Of a stretch of DNA of 61,035 nt, positions 31,785 through 40,959 are shown one piece after another. The first letter of the stretch is position 1. The number at the start of each line of letters is the position of its first letter. The translations under genes were made by a program, and so were the position numbers. Origin of the DNA: an uncultured bacterium (lineage in GTDB: Bacteria; Bacillota_I; Bacilli_A; Erysipelotrichales; Erysipelotrichaceae); NCBI GenBank assembly GCA_903847945.1, contig CAINEY010000019.1:1-61035 (forward strand), read 5' to 3'. A model generated the notes under the pieces. That model ran no database searches. It saw nothing but the letters and a program-made list of their open reading frames with translations, and was not told where the DNA came from.

Positions 31785-33617
31785 CTAGTCCGCATCCGCA
31801 ATGGTCTGTAAATGATCAGCGATGCGTTCAAAGGTACCGACGGTGTCGTCAAGTTGACTGATGCGGTTAGCCCGCAACCATTGTGTCCGGAAGCGACGGA
31901 TGCGAATCGGCCATTCGTTGGCTAATTTCTTCAGCGTTTTACGGCGTAAACGTGACGGGGTGTCTTGATGCAAGGCGCGATAGGTCAAGATCAGGGTCTC
32001 AAACAAGTCGATGGATTCCCCCAGTGCTTTGAGTTGGGGACGCTGGGCACTGTTTTTGGATTTAACGAGTTTTAAGCGTAAGCGCCAATCCTTGATTTCC
32101 CGCAACATCAAGCCGTTGATCTCGGGTTCTCCGAAACGGTGATTCTTCAGGTGTTCCGCAAAAGAAGGTGTCTGACTGTAGGCTTGGTAGAAGAGCGTCA
32201 TCAGATCCGTGGCGTTGGGTTTGGGCGTGCGTTGGTAACGATCGTAACGGCCCAGATCAGCCACCAAAGACCCGATCATCGCATTCGCATCTTGGATGAG
32301 GATCGTATTGAGATACGCAGTGGCATTGTGCATGGCCCCTTCACGGGTTGACCAGCTCTGTTGGGCACATAAGGCCAGTGGGAGCCAAGAGGCAGCGAAG
32401 GGTTGAGGATGTCCGGCATCGCCCCAGTCGGTCAATAAGACCCCTTCTCCGCCGTGATGTTTGACCGCGGCACAGGCATTGGCGATGTTTTCAACCATGT
32501 CCGTGGTCCGACCCAACAAGGAGTTCCAGGTGGAGGTTCCAGGTGCCGCCATAAAGCGGACTCCAGTCTCTGCGATGCGCTTAAGCGAGGTTTCAAAGGG
32601 ATAATCCGCGTCATAACCCCAATCGACAAAAACCATGTTTTTGGGCAGTTCTCCAAGCAATTCGGGATACTGGTTAAGGATATCGCCCCACACCAAGGCG
32701 GTCTTCTTGTGGGCCGCAACATGACTGACCAGCTCTTTCAAATAGTCCAGATAGATGCGACCGACACCGACTTCATTGGCCTTGGCTTCGGTCTTTCCGT
32801 GACCCAACTCATAGGGTTCATCCAGGTTGAGGTGAAAATAATGCGATTTCGAAGCCTTAAGTACCGGAGTCGTGTAGGCTTTGACCAAGTTCAAGCTTCG
32901 CGGATCCAAGGGATTGACCGTACTTGGAGCCCGATGAGCCCCCCACATGTACATGCCTTCCTCCATGACTGCCAGATCTTTATAAGCCGGTAAAGCCAAC
33001 CAGGCACTCATGTGACCCAAGCCGTTGTGGTTGGGTACCAGATCGATCATGCGGGCAGCGCAGTAGCGTTGTAAACGCATGAATTCGTTGAGGGTCAGTG
33101 GGGTATCGTGGGGTCCATAAAGCGCATCGAAGCCGGGATACTTGAAGGAGAAGCCTTCGACGTAAAGCTCAAAGTGATTATATTTGAGATCGGCCAATAA
33201 ATCCGCGATGCCCATCAGCGTGGCCATCGTGGGAATCTTGTTGCGGCTGATGTCGAGCAAGTAGCCGCGCACCGGCAATTCCGGTTCATCGGTGATGACG
33301 CAGCCCGGTAAGCGGGACGGATACTGGATCAAGAGTTGTTTGAGCGTCTTGATGGCGTAGAAGGCTCCGTTGGGGGTGGCGTGTTCGATGCTGACGCCAC
33401 TGGGATCGATGGTGAGCACATACCCTTCTTTTCCCAGATTCGCATTGAGCACAAAGCGCAGATGCGCCATGGAGGTCGCCAGCTGAAGTTTGACGATGCG
33501 TTTGAGTTCATCGGAAGCGGCCTTACTGAGCGGATTGGATTGGACGACCCAAGTGGTCGGTACAGCAAAAGGTTGTGGCGTATACGTTAAGTGTTTGACA
33601 CCAGGCAAGAGGTTCAT
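31785..33617 (-). CDS. Glycoside hydrolase family 20-type beta-N-acetylhexosaminidase
   Basis: The 610-residue protein has an N-terminal GH20b-like domain and a barrel in which LPVRGYLLDISRNKIPTMATL opens strand 1 and HLNLDEPYELG carries the Asp-Glu pair used in substrate-assisted catalysis. It lacks a signal peptide, so it would act on imported amino-sugar oligosaccharides or recycled wall fragments. The C-terminal 200 residues are helical and basic, without a clear domain. AGGAGA precedes the ATG. Exact substrate is unknown; GH20 members cleave terminal GlcNAc or GalNAc. Confidence 0.8.
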   Translation of the reverse strand: MNLLPGVKHLTYTPQPFAVPTTWVVQSNPLSKAASDELKRIVKLQLATSMAHLRFVLNANLGKEGYVLTIDPSGVSIEHATPNGAFYAIKTLKQLLIQYPSRLPGCVITDEPELPVRGYLLDISRNKIPTMATLMGIADLLADLKYNHFELYVEGFSFKYPGFDALYGPHDTPLTLNEFMRLQRYCAARMIDLVPNHNGLGHMSAWLALPAYKDLAVMEEGMYMWGAHRAPSTVNPLDPRSLNLVKAYTTPVLKASKSHYFHLNLDEPYELGHGKTEAKANEVGVGRIYLDYLKELVSHVAAHKKTALVWGDILNQYPELLGELPKNMVFVDWGYDADYPFETSLKRIAETGVRFMAAPGTSTWNSLLGRTTDMVENIANACAAVKHHGGEGVLLTDWGDAGHPQPFAASWLPLALCAQQSWSTREGAMHNATAYLNTILIQDANAMIGSLVADLGRYDRYQRTPKPNATDLMTLFYQAYSQTPSFAEHLKNHRFGEPEINGLMLREIKDWRLRLKLVKSKNSAQRPQLKALGESIDLFETLILTYRALHQDTPSRLRRKTLKKLANEWPIRIRRFRTQWLRANRISQLDDTVGTFERIADHLQTIADAD

Positions 33618-33656
33618 GTGATTCTCCTTGGTTTCTTCTTAGTTTCATCTTACACA

Positions 33657-33684
33657 AAAAACAGGCCGATTTGGCCTGTTTTTC
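33657..33684 (-). terminator. Intrinsic terminator of the AIM24-family gene
   Basis: AAACAGGCC and GGCCTGTTT arms with T runs on both sides (works in both orientations), 15 bases after the stop of the AIM24-family gene. Confidence 0.85.
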
Positions 33685-33698
33685 GTCTTTTTTTTCGC

Positions 33699-34382
33699 TT
33701 ATTTTGGATTATGCGGTAAGAAGTGTTGAATGATGTTGGCGACTTTGGAGATCGGTTGGGTTTGAAGAACGATCTTGCCCGGACCACTGATCACCGTATT
33801 GAAGAGGCCTTCACCGCCTAACAAGACATTCTTGACACCCGGAACCATCACGATGTCCATCGAACAGGTGCTTTCCATCAGTGCCAAATAACCGGTATCA
33901 ACGATCATCTTCTCACCGGCACCCAATGTGTATTCCATCGCATGCCCATCGATCTCCACAAAGGCTGTGCCTTGACCGGAAAGCTTCTGCATGATGAAGC
34001 CTTCACCGCCGAAGAAACCGGCTCCGACTTTCTTCTGGAAGTGGACACTCAGTTCCACACCTTCCGTGGCGGCCAAGAACGCGGATTTCTGAACGACCAC
34101 CGGGGCATTGGGCGAAACATCCACTTTGAGGATGGATCCCGGAAACGAGGAAGCAAAGGCAATCATGCCGGGTTTACCAACGGCCGTATAGCGATTCAAA
34201 AACAGACTTTCTCCGGAGACCAAGCGTCCAAACATCTTGCCGATGCCTCCGCCGGATGTCGTTTCCATTTTCATGGCATCGTTCATCCAACTCATGGAAC
34301 CTCCTTCAGTAATCATCGTTTCGTTGGGATCGAGTTCCACGATCACGACAGGAAGCGGTGTGCCTTCAATGCGATAGTTCAT
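33699..34382 (-). CDS. AIM24 / TIGR00266 family protein
   Basis: The 227-residue protein matches the TIGR00266/AIM24 beta-sandwich family: ITEGGSMSWMNDAMKMETTSGGG near the N-terminus, GGEGFIMQKLSGQGTAFVEIDG and LGGEGLFNTVISGPGKIVLQTQP near the C-terminus. Bacterial members have no defined role; they are cytosolic and similar to a mitochondrial biogenesis factor. It follows degV by 27 bases and ends at a strong terminator. Confidence 0.9.
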   Translation of the reverse strand: MNYRIEGTPLPVVIVELDPNETMITEGGSMSWMNDAMKMETTSGGGIGKMFGRLVSGESLFLNRYTAVGKPGMIAFASSFPGSILKVDVSPNAPVVVQKSAFLAATEGVELSVHFQKKVGAGFFGGEGFIMQKLSGQGTAFVEIDGHAMEYTLGAGEKMIVDTGYLALMESTCSMDIVMVPGVKNVLLGGEGLFNTVISGPGKIVLQTQPISKVANIIQHFLPHNPK

Positions 34383-34409
34383 AGGGTCCTTTCGATCCGG
34401 TACGGATCA

Positions 34410-35264
34410 TTAAAGTTCTTCGATAAATTGAATGCCCAAACAGTTCAATCCGGTATGCGAGGCGATGACAGCCGCGATGTCATGAACGGCGATCGCATTG
34501 GGATCATAGCCCTTTTCCAGCAACAGCCGTTTGGCGTCCTGGGTGCGGTCTCCGGCGGCCGAATGGATGATGTAGATGGCCACCTTCTTGCCTTCAAAGG
34601 TATCGTGGAGGGTTTCGATGGTGTGTTCGAGGGCTTTACGTTCCGTACGGATCTTCGCATAGACATCGATACGGCCTTGCGTGGATTTATTGAGTTGCAG
34701 GACCGGTTTGATCTTCAAGAGGTTGGCCAGCGAAGCCGCTAGCGGCGTCAAGCGTCCGCCCTTAGCCAAATGATCCAGATCATCCGGCAAGATCAGGGTA
34801 TTGCTGGTGGCAATGATGCGGTTTAAGCGTTCTTCGATTTCGCGAGCATTCAACCCTTGATCGGCCAATTTTTTGGCCTTGATGGCCACATGCTTTTGGA
34901 TCAGACAGGTGCTGTAGACATCGATCACCGTGGTGGAGATCCCGACTTCTTCAGCAGCCAAACGGATCGATTGGTGCGTACTGGAAAGACCCGCTGAAAG
35001 CGGAATGGCCAGGACTTCGGTATAGCCCAGTTCTTTGATCTGTCGAAGCATGTCTTCCACCGATTGATACATCGGGGTGGAGGTCTTGGGATACTTCCCG
35101 TCTCTTAATGCCTGATAAACATCCTGGGTTTGCAGATCGACTCCGTCATGGTAAGTCTCGTTTCCTATCAGAACCAACAACGGGATGACAAAGATCCCGT
35201 GAGTTTTTGCTTCTGTTGTGGTGATTCCGCATCCGGAATCGGTCAATATCGCGATTTTCGTCAT
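34410..35264 (-). CDS. DegV family fatty-acid-binding protein
   Basis: The 284-residue protein is a DegV/FakB homologue: MTKIAILTDSGCGI, TSTPMYQSVEDMLRQI, IPLSAGLSSTHQSIRLA, and a C-terminal IHSAAGDRTQDAKRLL. DegV proteins bind a fatty acid and, as FakB, present it to the kinase FakA for phospholipid synthesis; no fakA is in this window. The start at 35264 has GAGGAACG upstream and is preferred to an ATG five codons earlier. Confidence 0.93.
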   Translation of the reverse strand: MTKIAILTDSGCGITTTEAKTHGIFVIPLLVLIGNETYHDGVDLQTQDVYQALRDGKYPKTSTPMYQSVEDMLRQIKELGYTEVLAIPLSAGLSSTHQSIRLAAEEVGISTTVIDVYSTCLIQKHVAIKAKKLADQGLNAREIEERLNRIIATSNTLILPDDLDHLAKGGRLTPLAASLANLLKIKPVLQLNKSTQGRIDVYAKIRTERKALEHTIETLHDTFEGKKVAIYIIHSAAGDRTQDAKRLLLEKGYDPNAIAVHDIAAVIASHTGLNCLGIQFIEEL

Positions 35265-35286
35265 AACGTTCCTCTTCAATGTTCTT

Positions 35287-35292
35287 ATTATA
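35287..35292 (-). promoter_or_regulatory. -10 box of degV
   Basis: TATAAT on the minus strand, 22 bp before the degV ATG; -35 not clear. Confidence 0.4.
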
Positions 35293-35346
35293 CCAAGTCC
35301 CTTCCCCGTTTCGGTGAAGAACTGGACAACTTTATCTTTTTTCCGA

Positions 35347-35355
35347 TGGTATACT
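35347..35355 (+). promoter_or_regulatory. Extended -10 box directly before the CapA-like gene
   Basis: TGGTATACT is an extended -10 (TGn plus TATACT at 35350-35355). Only seven bases separate it from the ATG at 35363, and there is no Shine-Dalgarno sequence, so the transcript would be leaderless. Confidence 0.5.
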
Positions 35356-35362
35356 GAAACTA

Positions 35363-36553
35363 ATGCGAAAACGATGTGTGTGGTTATCCCTTATCCTTCT
35401 GCTGCTATGCAGTTGTCAGACGCCTTCTTCCGCGTTTACCTTAAAGCCGGGAATCGATTATCCGCATGAGTCTACGGTTCCGATCCAGCGGGTCACGATG
35501 ACGTTCACCGGGGATCTGTTGTTTGAAACGGCCAACTATGCGGATGCCCAAGGCGATTTTTCGTCCTACTTCGCCGGGATCCAACCCTATCTCACCGGGG
35601 ATTATGTGGTGGGTAATCAGGAAGTGGTCATCGGCGGTGAAACCTTAGGGGTCAGCGGAGATCCGTTTGTGTTCAATGCCCCTGCCGGACTCGCCAAGGA
35701 GCTAGCCGATGCCGGATTCAACGTGTTGACCCTCTCCAACAATCACGTCTACGATAAAGGACTGCCCGGGATCACCAATACCCTCAAGAATCTGAGTGAT
35801 GCCGGCATCACCGCTATCGGTGTGACCGATGATCCCAAAAAAGCCAACACGATCCCCATTCTTGAAAAAAACGGCATCAAAATCGCCGTGTTGACCTACA
35901 CTTACGCCATCAACCGCAAACCTCCGGCCTCATTGAGTTTCGTGACTCGTGTCTTCTTGAATTCCCAACGGGAATTCGATGCGCAGCGTGAAGCTCAGTT
36001 ACGAGCCGATATTCGGGCTGCCAAAGCCCTAAGCGATGCAGTGATTGTCGCGATCCACTGGGGACGAGAGTTCACCTATACCCTATCGGATTCGCAACGC
36101 GATGCAGCCCGCGTGATGAATGAAGAAGGCGTGGATCTCATCATCGGCAATCATCCGCACACCCCGCAAACTGCCGACGTGTTGACCAGTGCCACAGGGC
36201 ACAAAACGATCGTGTTTTACTCGCTGGGCAATCTGGTTTCGGGTGAGACGGATATTTATCGCACCAACGACTTCTTCAATGCGATGTTTCAAACGGGCAT
36301 CTTGGTTCAAGCGACGATCGTCAAAAACACCTCAGCCAATCGCGTAGTGATCGACGAAATCAAGATTATCCCCATCGTTAATCACTTCGAAGTGGGTCGA
36401 CGTGACTTCCGTTTGATTCCCTTGGTCGACTACACGGAAGAATGGGCAGCCCTGCATGCCCAACATGCAACGGTCCCCTTCTTTACCAAATCCTTCATCG
36501 ATGAACAAATGCAGTTTCTGTATGCGGACTTCCTAAACGCTTTAGAACCCTAA
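35363..36553 (+). CDS. CapA-family (PGA_cap) lipoprotein
   Basis: The 396-residue protein begins with a lipoprotein signal peptide (MRKRCVWLSLILLLLCSC; lipid-modified Cys about residue 18). It then has a CapA/PgsA metallophosphatase-like domain: VTMTFTGDLLFE, GDYVVGNQEVVI, VLTLSNNHVYDKG, VAIHWGREF and IIGNHPHTPQ supply the Asp, Asn and His metal ligands. CapA is linked to poly-gamma-glutamate anchoring, but no cap/pgs genes are nearby, so another extracellular phosphoesterase role is possible. It ends at a bidirectional terminator shared with the convergent DUF4387 gene. Confidence 0.9.
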   Translation: MRKRCVWLSLILLLLCSCQTPSSAFTLKPGIDYPHESTVPIQRVTMTFTGDLLFETANYADAQGDFSSYFAGIQPYLTGDYVVGNQEVVIGGETLGVSGDPFVFNAPAGLAKELADAGFNVLTLSNNHVYDKGLPGITNTLKNLSDAGITAIGVTDDPKKANTIPILEKNGIKIAVLTYTYAINRKPPASLSFVTRVFLNSQREFDAQREAQLRADIRAAKALSDAVIVAIHWGREFTYTLSDSQRDAARVMNEEGVDLIIGNHPHTPQTADVLTSATGHKTIVFYSLGNLVSGETDIYRTNDFFNAMFQTGILVQATIVKNTSANRVVIDEIKIIPIVNHFEVGRRDFRLIPLVDYTEEWAALHAQHATVPFFTKSFIDEQMQFLYADFLNALEP

Positions 36554-36556
36554 ACA

Positions 36557-36579
36557 AAACGTCCTGACGGACGTTTTTA
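36557..36579. terminator. Bidirectional terminator between the CapA-like gene and the glm operon
   Basis: AAAACGTCC-TGAC-GGACGTTTTTA; the A and T runs allow function on both strands. It lies after the plus-strand CapA-like gene and overlaps the end of the DUF4387 gene on the minus strand. Confidence 0.85.
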
Positions 36580-36894
36580 TATGTCAAATTCGAGATCCAA
36601 GAGTGGGGCGTGTTGTTGAGCGCCGTAGACATCGGTTTCCCGGATGTCTCCGCTGGCCATCGGACGGATAATGGTGGCTTTGATGGCGTTGGCCGGTTTG
36701 AAATGCACCAAGGCGATTACATCTGTTTCCGGAATGTGATACAGCTTCGCGATGGTCGATCTCGTGATGAGTTGACGGGCCACGGCCATCTCGTAAGTGG
36801 ATTGGTCTTTGAAGATCACATCGAAGGTAATTTCATAAGGCCCGGAATTTTTAGAACGTATGACTTTCGCAAGGGAGGTCAGTTTGGTTTTCAT
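36577..36894 (-). CDS. DUF4387 protein
   Basis: The 105-residue protein (MKTKLTSLAKVIRSKNSGPYEITFDVIF at its start, not quoted further) matches DUF4387, a small domain usually encoded next to, or fused to, AtuA-like DUF1446 proteins. No activity is established. It is the last gene of the glm operon, seven bases after the DUF1446 gene, with GAGGTAACC before its ATG. Confidence 0.85.
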   Translation of the reverse strand: MKTKLTSLAKVIRSKNSGPYEITFDVIFKDQSTYEMAVARQLITRSTIAKLYHIPETDVIALVHFKPANAIKATIIRPMASGDIRETDVYGAQQHAPLLDLEFDI

Positions 36895-36901
36895 GGTTAC
36901 C

Positions 36902-38254
36902 TCACAGGGTCATCAAGCTGAGCTTGAAGGGAGCCACCGGATCGCTGACAGCCAAGAGGTGGTAGAGGCTGAAGTTGTAGACAGGTCCCACTTTGAAATC
37001 GCTGGGGGAATACGGAAAGGCCAGGTTACCGGCGGTTGCGATACGGCCTTCATAGCCGTAGTGCAACATCGTACTGCGCGCAAAACTGCAGATCGTATTG
37101 GCGATGTCTTGCGTCGGAGCGACCGCATCGATGACGATGGCCAACTCATGCGAGGTGATCGTTTTCTGCGGTTCCAAAGCACCCATGACGCCGTCACGGC
37201 CGTACACTTTGAAATTAAGGTGATAGTCCTTCAGCGTCTTGAAGTTGTCGTTGACGCGTTGGGTCACTCCGGCAAGGATGTCGTCGATCTTTTGGATGAA
37301 GAACGGATCCCGGACTCCCGCCAAACTCACCGTCCGATACCCCACCACTTTGGCAGCTTCCAGTTTGATCGTGTAAGGATCACTGGGAATGAACCGGCTG
37401 CCTTTGACTTCGACACGTTGTTCATCCAACTGGGTAAACACGCAATCGTGAAGATCGATGGTTCCACCCGGTCCCGGTAACACGTAAGGGTCAGTCTTTT
37501 CGTAAAGGGTATGAGCACTGACGCTGAGCGTGGTGCAACGGCGAATTGGATTGAGGGTTTGCAGGATGAAGGAATCCTTGGTGATGGTTCCCAGCATGCA
37601 GTCGGATCCGCTGCCCGGTGTAGAGGCAATGGCTGCACATTCCAGGATCTTCCCGCAATGCAGCGACAAGCCTTTATCGAAGCCTTTGAGGATCGGTAAC
37701 GCCGCAAACACGGCCGGATCGTAAGCCCGTCCGGCGACGATGACATCGGCTCCGGTCTTTAAGGCTTCCAGATAGGGTTCAACCCCCATCTGACCGACAA
37801 TGTGGGTCGATTGTAGGATGTCGTCTTCGGTGGCTTCCGGAGCTGGATGGAGCGGTTTAAGCTTTCCGGCACGATGAGCCGCCAAGACTTCTTTTGGATC
37901 GAAATCCGCAGTAATAACAGCCATCCTAAAGTGAAGGCCCTGCTCAAGCGCGATTTCGCGGATAATATCCAAGGTCCATTCCAGATGCGGCTTGGCACCA
38001 CTGCCTCCGGCACTACCGACCAGCACGGGAATGTGGTGTTCGATCCCCGCACCGATCATGATGCCCAAATCGCGTTTAACGGCGAATCGATCCGTGAAGG
38101 AAACACCGGCGCCTAAGTAATAGGGTCCCGGATCGGTACTGCCGGCGTCGACAGCGATGCAGTCGGGATGATGCGCCATACCGGCTTCAAAGCTAGCCAT
38201 AGGGAATCCATACCCCAAGATGGCCGTCGTGCTTAAGATCTTGATTTCGTTCAT
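36902..38254 (-). CDS. DUF1446 / AtuA-like protein
   Basis: The 450-residue protein has the DUF1446 (acyclic terpene utilization AtuA N-terminal) pattern: STTAILGYGFPMASFEAG, AVDAGSTDPGPYYLG, VLVGSAGGSGAKPH and DVIVAGRAYDPAVFAAL. Members accompany short-chain or branched acid degradation genes, but their reaction is unknown. It overlaps mal by four bases (ATGA) and is followed by DUF4387. Its position in a glutamate mutase operon suggests work on a C5 intermediate such as mesaconate or citramalate; that is inference. Confidence 0.85.
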   Translation of the reverse strand: MNEIKILSTTAILGYGFPMASFEAGMAHHPDCIAVDAGSTDPGPYYLGAGVSFTDRFAVKRDLGIMIGAGIEHHIPVLVGSAGGSGAKPHLEWTLDIIREIALEQGLHFRMAVITADFDPKEVLAAHRAGKLKPLHPAPEATEDDILQSTHIVGQMGVEPYLEALKTGADVIVAGRAYDPAVFAALPILKGFDKGLSLHCGKILECAAIASTPGSGSDCMLGTITKDSFILQTLNPIRRCTTLSVSAHTLYEKTDPYVLPGPGGTIDLHDCVFTQLDEQRVEVKGSRFIPSDPYTIKLEAAKVVGYRTVSLAGVRDPFFIQKIDDILAGVTQRVNDNFKTLKDYHLNFKVYGRDGVMGALEPQKTITSHELAIVIDAVAPTQDIANTICSFARSTMLHYGYEGRIATAGNLAFPYSPSDFKVGPVYNFSLYHLLAVSDPVAPFKLSLMTL

Positions 38255-39504
38255 ACGTTCTCCTTACGGGCCAAGGCTTTGGTCAAGGCAATGATGCGCT
38301 GCATTTCATTGTGAACGATCATGTAGCCTTCATCGACGCCCATGCCGGGTTTGGCCAGAATCTGATCGGGACGCGTAGCCATGGCCAAATGGACACAGAC
38401 TTTGGCACTGACATCGGTCTCATTGCAGGTTCCGCCTTGATAGGCCCCGATACCTTTGGCTTTACAATACAACACGGCTTCAACCGTATTCTGAATCCCA
38501 CCCAAATCCGGCGTTTTGATTTGGACCATGTGTCCAGCCTTGTGATCGGCAAAATATCGGATATCTTCAAGCGTATTGCACCACTCGTCCGCCACGATTT
38601 CGACGTTGATCCCCCGCTCATCCAACTGGGCGGTGATCTCAGCCAATCCTTGCATCGTCGCTTCGCGATCGTCCCAATCCACGGGACCTTCAATGCGTAA
38701 ATGGTAGGGATGGGCGGCTTCTTCCAAGGTCTTGAGATAATCGACCAGAGCCTTGGTGTCATGACCAAAGATGATTCCCAGGGTACCATACAGATCCAAG
38801 TGAATGACCGGATGATAGTCCGAAGAGGGTTTGTGATCGGTGATGCGATGACGCAACCAGGTCACATACTCCAAGAGAAGTTCGCCATGACGGCCCAGTT
38901 TTGAATCGACGTGATTGATCAGGCCGTGCGGTAAGACAGCACTGCCTTTGAGGATCATCTTGTCGACATTAGCGTAACGGTCATCCCCGCTCTGACTGAA
39001 GATGGGAATGGGTTGCGGATCAAGGGTCAAGCCGTACTCATCGGCAATGACCTGAGCCATTGTGCGGTGAGTCGCTTTGGCGACCGCATCCAAGAGCGCT
39101 TGAGTGATCCCATAGCGTAACGCCGTATGGATCCGTTTTCCGTTGAGTTCCAAGTGATCGAACTCGTCAGCCAAGGGTTTAAAAGCGGTCAAGGATCGGT
39201 TCATCAAACGCGGTTTGATTTCGTTTTCGACCACTTGCGCAAATTCGGCTGCCAAGAAGAGCGGATCCCGTCCTCCGGCACCGCTGTATTGCACGGCACA
39301 ACAATCCCCCAAAGCAACTTGACCGTCGCTGAGGATGAGTTGAATGGATAACGATTCCCCGGCTTGACGGATCTTCGTAAAGCCCGGCGTCACCGGATCT
39401 CCCACATAAAAGTTTCCGTCATGGGCGGCACCGTTTTTAATGGCGCGCTGATCATCAAAGAAGAATCCGGTACGACCGCAACTGGTCACAACATCGAGTA
39501 TCAT
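38251..39504 (-). CDS. mal: Methylaspartate ammonia-lyase
   Basis: The 417-residue enolase-superfamily enzyme removes ammonia from (2S,3S)-3-methylaspartate to give mesaconate. It resembles the Clostridium tetanomorphum enzyme from end to end: TGFFFDDQRAIKNGAAHDG, GDCCAVQYSGAGGRDPLF, RYGITQALLDAVAKA, and the catalytic Lys in QIKTPDLGGIQNT. The metal-binding Asp/Glu set lies in the barrel (around HLDLYGT, VADEW). AGGAG precedes the ATG. It stands between glmE and the DUF1446 gene in one transcript. Confidence 0.97.
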   Translation of the reverse strand: MILDVVTSCGRTGFFFDDQRAIKNGAAHDGNFYVGDPVTPGFTKIRQAGESLSIQLILSDGQVALGDCCAVQYSGAGGRDPLFLAAEFAQVVENEIKPRLMNRSLTAFKPLADEFDHLELNGKRIHTALRYGITQALLDAVAKATHRTMAQVIADEYGLTLDPQPIPIFSQSGDDRYANVDKMILKGSAVLPHGLINHVDSKLGRHGELLLEYVTWLRHRITDHKPSSDYHPVIHLDLYGTLGIIFGHDTKALVDYLKTLEEAAHPYHLRIEGPVDWDDREATMQGLAEITAQLDERGINVEIVADEWCNTLEDIRYFADHKAGHMVQIKTPDLGGIQNTVEAVLYCKAKGIGAYQGGTCNETDVSAKVCVHLAMATRPDQILAKPGMGVDEGYMIVHNEMQRIIALTKALARKENV

Positions 39505-39513
39505 CGTGGGCTC

Positions 39514-40959
39514 CTATCGGGGACGGCCAACCAAGTGGCCTTTACTGACGGCATAAATATCATCGATGACCATCTGGAAACTGACCTCTCGCCGTTCGGC
39601 TTTGGCCCGTTCTTCCAGTTTGGCCCGATGGAAGGCTTTGAGGTCTTCATCAAACGGCAAGTTCCCAAAGTCCAAAAACCGGACGGCTCCGTGATGATCA
39701 CGGGCCGGAAGGGCTTTATTGGCGTTGCAGAGCGCCGGAGCAAACGGCACGTCGATCAACCCGGCTTCGAAGCCGCGAACGACACTGATCCCGAAATCGT
39801 TTTGACCCAAAGTCAATACAGCTTCCAGGATCGAGCGGGTTTCCCGATCGATGATGGCCATCTCCGCTTGGATCAACGTGTGTTCGATGGCGACTTGATC
39901 CTTCAACATCATCGTCAGCTGTTTGGTGGTTTTTAGACCGTTGGCGTTGGCGGCTGCTGTCGGAACGCCATAGGCTTCATGCGGGGATTTGACGATGACT
40001 TTGGTGGCCCCTGCCAAGACGGCCGTTGCGGCCCCCCAGGCGATGACGCCGTAGGCTTTGGCTTCATCCTGCGGGAAGCCTCCCATCCATTGATGGAAGA
40101 CCGTGGTGACTTGAACCTTGTCAAAACCATAGCGGTGCAAGTACTCGTGCATCAGTTTCTCCAAGGTGCGGATCGCGGCGATGTCCTGGATGAGGTTACC
40201 GCACTGGCCATAGCCAACGGTGATGCAGGTAACGCCTTGTTGGGCTGCCAACAAGCTCTCCAGGATGGCGACACTGTGGGAAATGCAGGGAGGAACCAAG
40301 GTGCCGGTCAAGGGCCCAAAGGGTTCCCGGTTGATGGTGATGCCGTGATCTTGGTAATACCCGATCAAGCGATCGACGTATTGCCAATCCGTGATGGTAC
40401 GTTCCAGCGAATGATTTTTCGCATACGGAATATTGTAGGAAATACCTCCGCCTTCAAAGGATGTAAAGCCCCCGGCCATCGTGATTTCCGCCAGTAATCG
40501 GGCATCCGGTGTTCCGTGACGCACTTGAAGCGGGACCTGCAGGTTTTCGACAATGCGTCGACACACCGCAACCCCGTGATTGACGGCTGGAAATCCATTG
40601 AGCAACGATTTACCTGTTTTGATGGACTCATCGATGCCGACTTTGGCTTCGGCATACCGGTTATGACGTGTATAGGAATCGATGGTCGTCGGCAACAAAT
40701 CGGCCGTCCCTTCATCCTGAAGGGTTTTAAGAAGCTTGAGGTGTTCTTCGGGTAAGGCGACTCCGGCCCGCGGCTGAATGAGGGTTTCCCCTTCCGCCTT
40801 GGCTTTCATCAGTCGGGCACTGAAGCGTTTCTGCGGGGCAATGGCTTTCTGATACGCCAAAGCTTCCTCGAGATCGACTTCTTTTCCGGTCTCCCATTGG
40901 GCTAATACGTCTGCCCGTTGGGCCATAAACTCGGCTAAAGGCATCTTATGATTGATCAT
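39514..40959 (-). CDS. glmE: Glutamate mutase epsilon subunit
   Basis: The 481-residue TIM barrel is the large subunit of adenosylcobalamin-dependent glutamate mutase, which rearranges glutamate to 3-methylaspartate. Recognisable are [51 protein letters not shown] and [17 protein letters not shown]. The length equals that of clostridial GlmE. GGAGGAG precedes the ATG, which lies inside the end of glmL (14-base overlap). Confidence 0.97.
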   Translation of the reverse strand: MINHKMPLAEFMAQRADVLAQWETGKEVDLEEALAYQKAIAPQKRFSARLMKAKAEGETLIQPRAGVALPEEHLKLLKTLQDEGTADLLPTTIDSYTRHNRYAEAKVGIDESIKTGKSLLNGFPAVNHGVAVCRRIVENLQVPLQVRHGTPDARLLAEITMAGGFTSFEGGGISYNIPYAKNHSLERTITDWQYVDRLIGYYQDHGITINREPFGPLTGTLVPPCISHSVAILESLLAAQQGVTCITVGYGQCGNLIQDIAAIRTLEKLMHEYLHRYGFDKVQVTTVFHQWMGGFPQDEAKAYGVIAWGAATAVLAGATKVIVKSPHEAYGVPTAAANANGLKTTKQLTMMLKDQVAIEHTLIQAEMAIIDRETRSILEAVLTLGQNDFGISVVRGFEAGLIDVPFAPALCNANKALPARDHHGAVRFLDFGNLPFDEDLKAFHRAKLEERAKAERREVSFQMVIDDIYAVSKGHLVGRPR

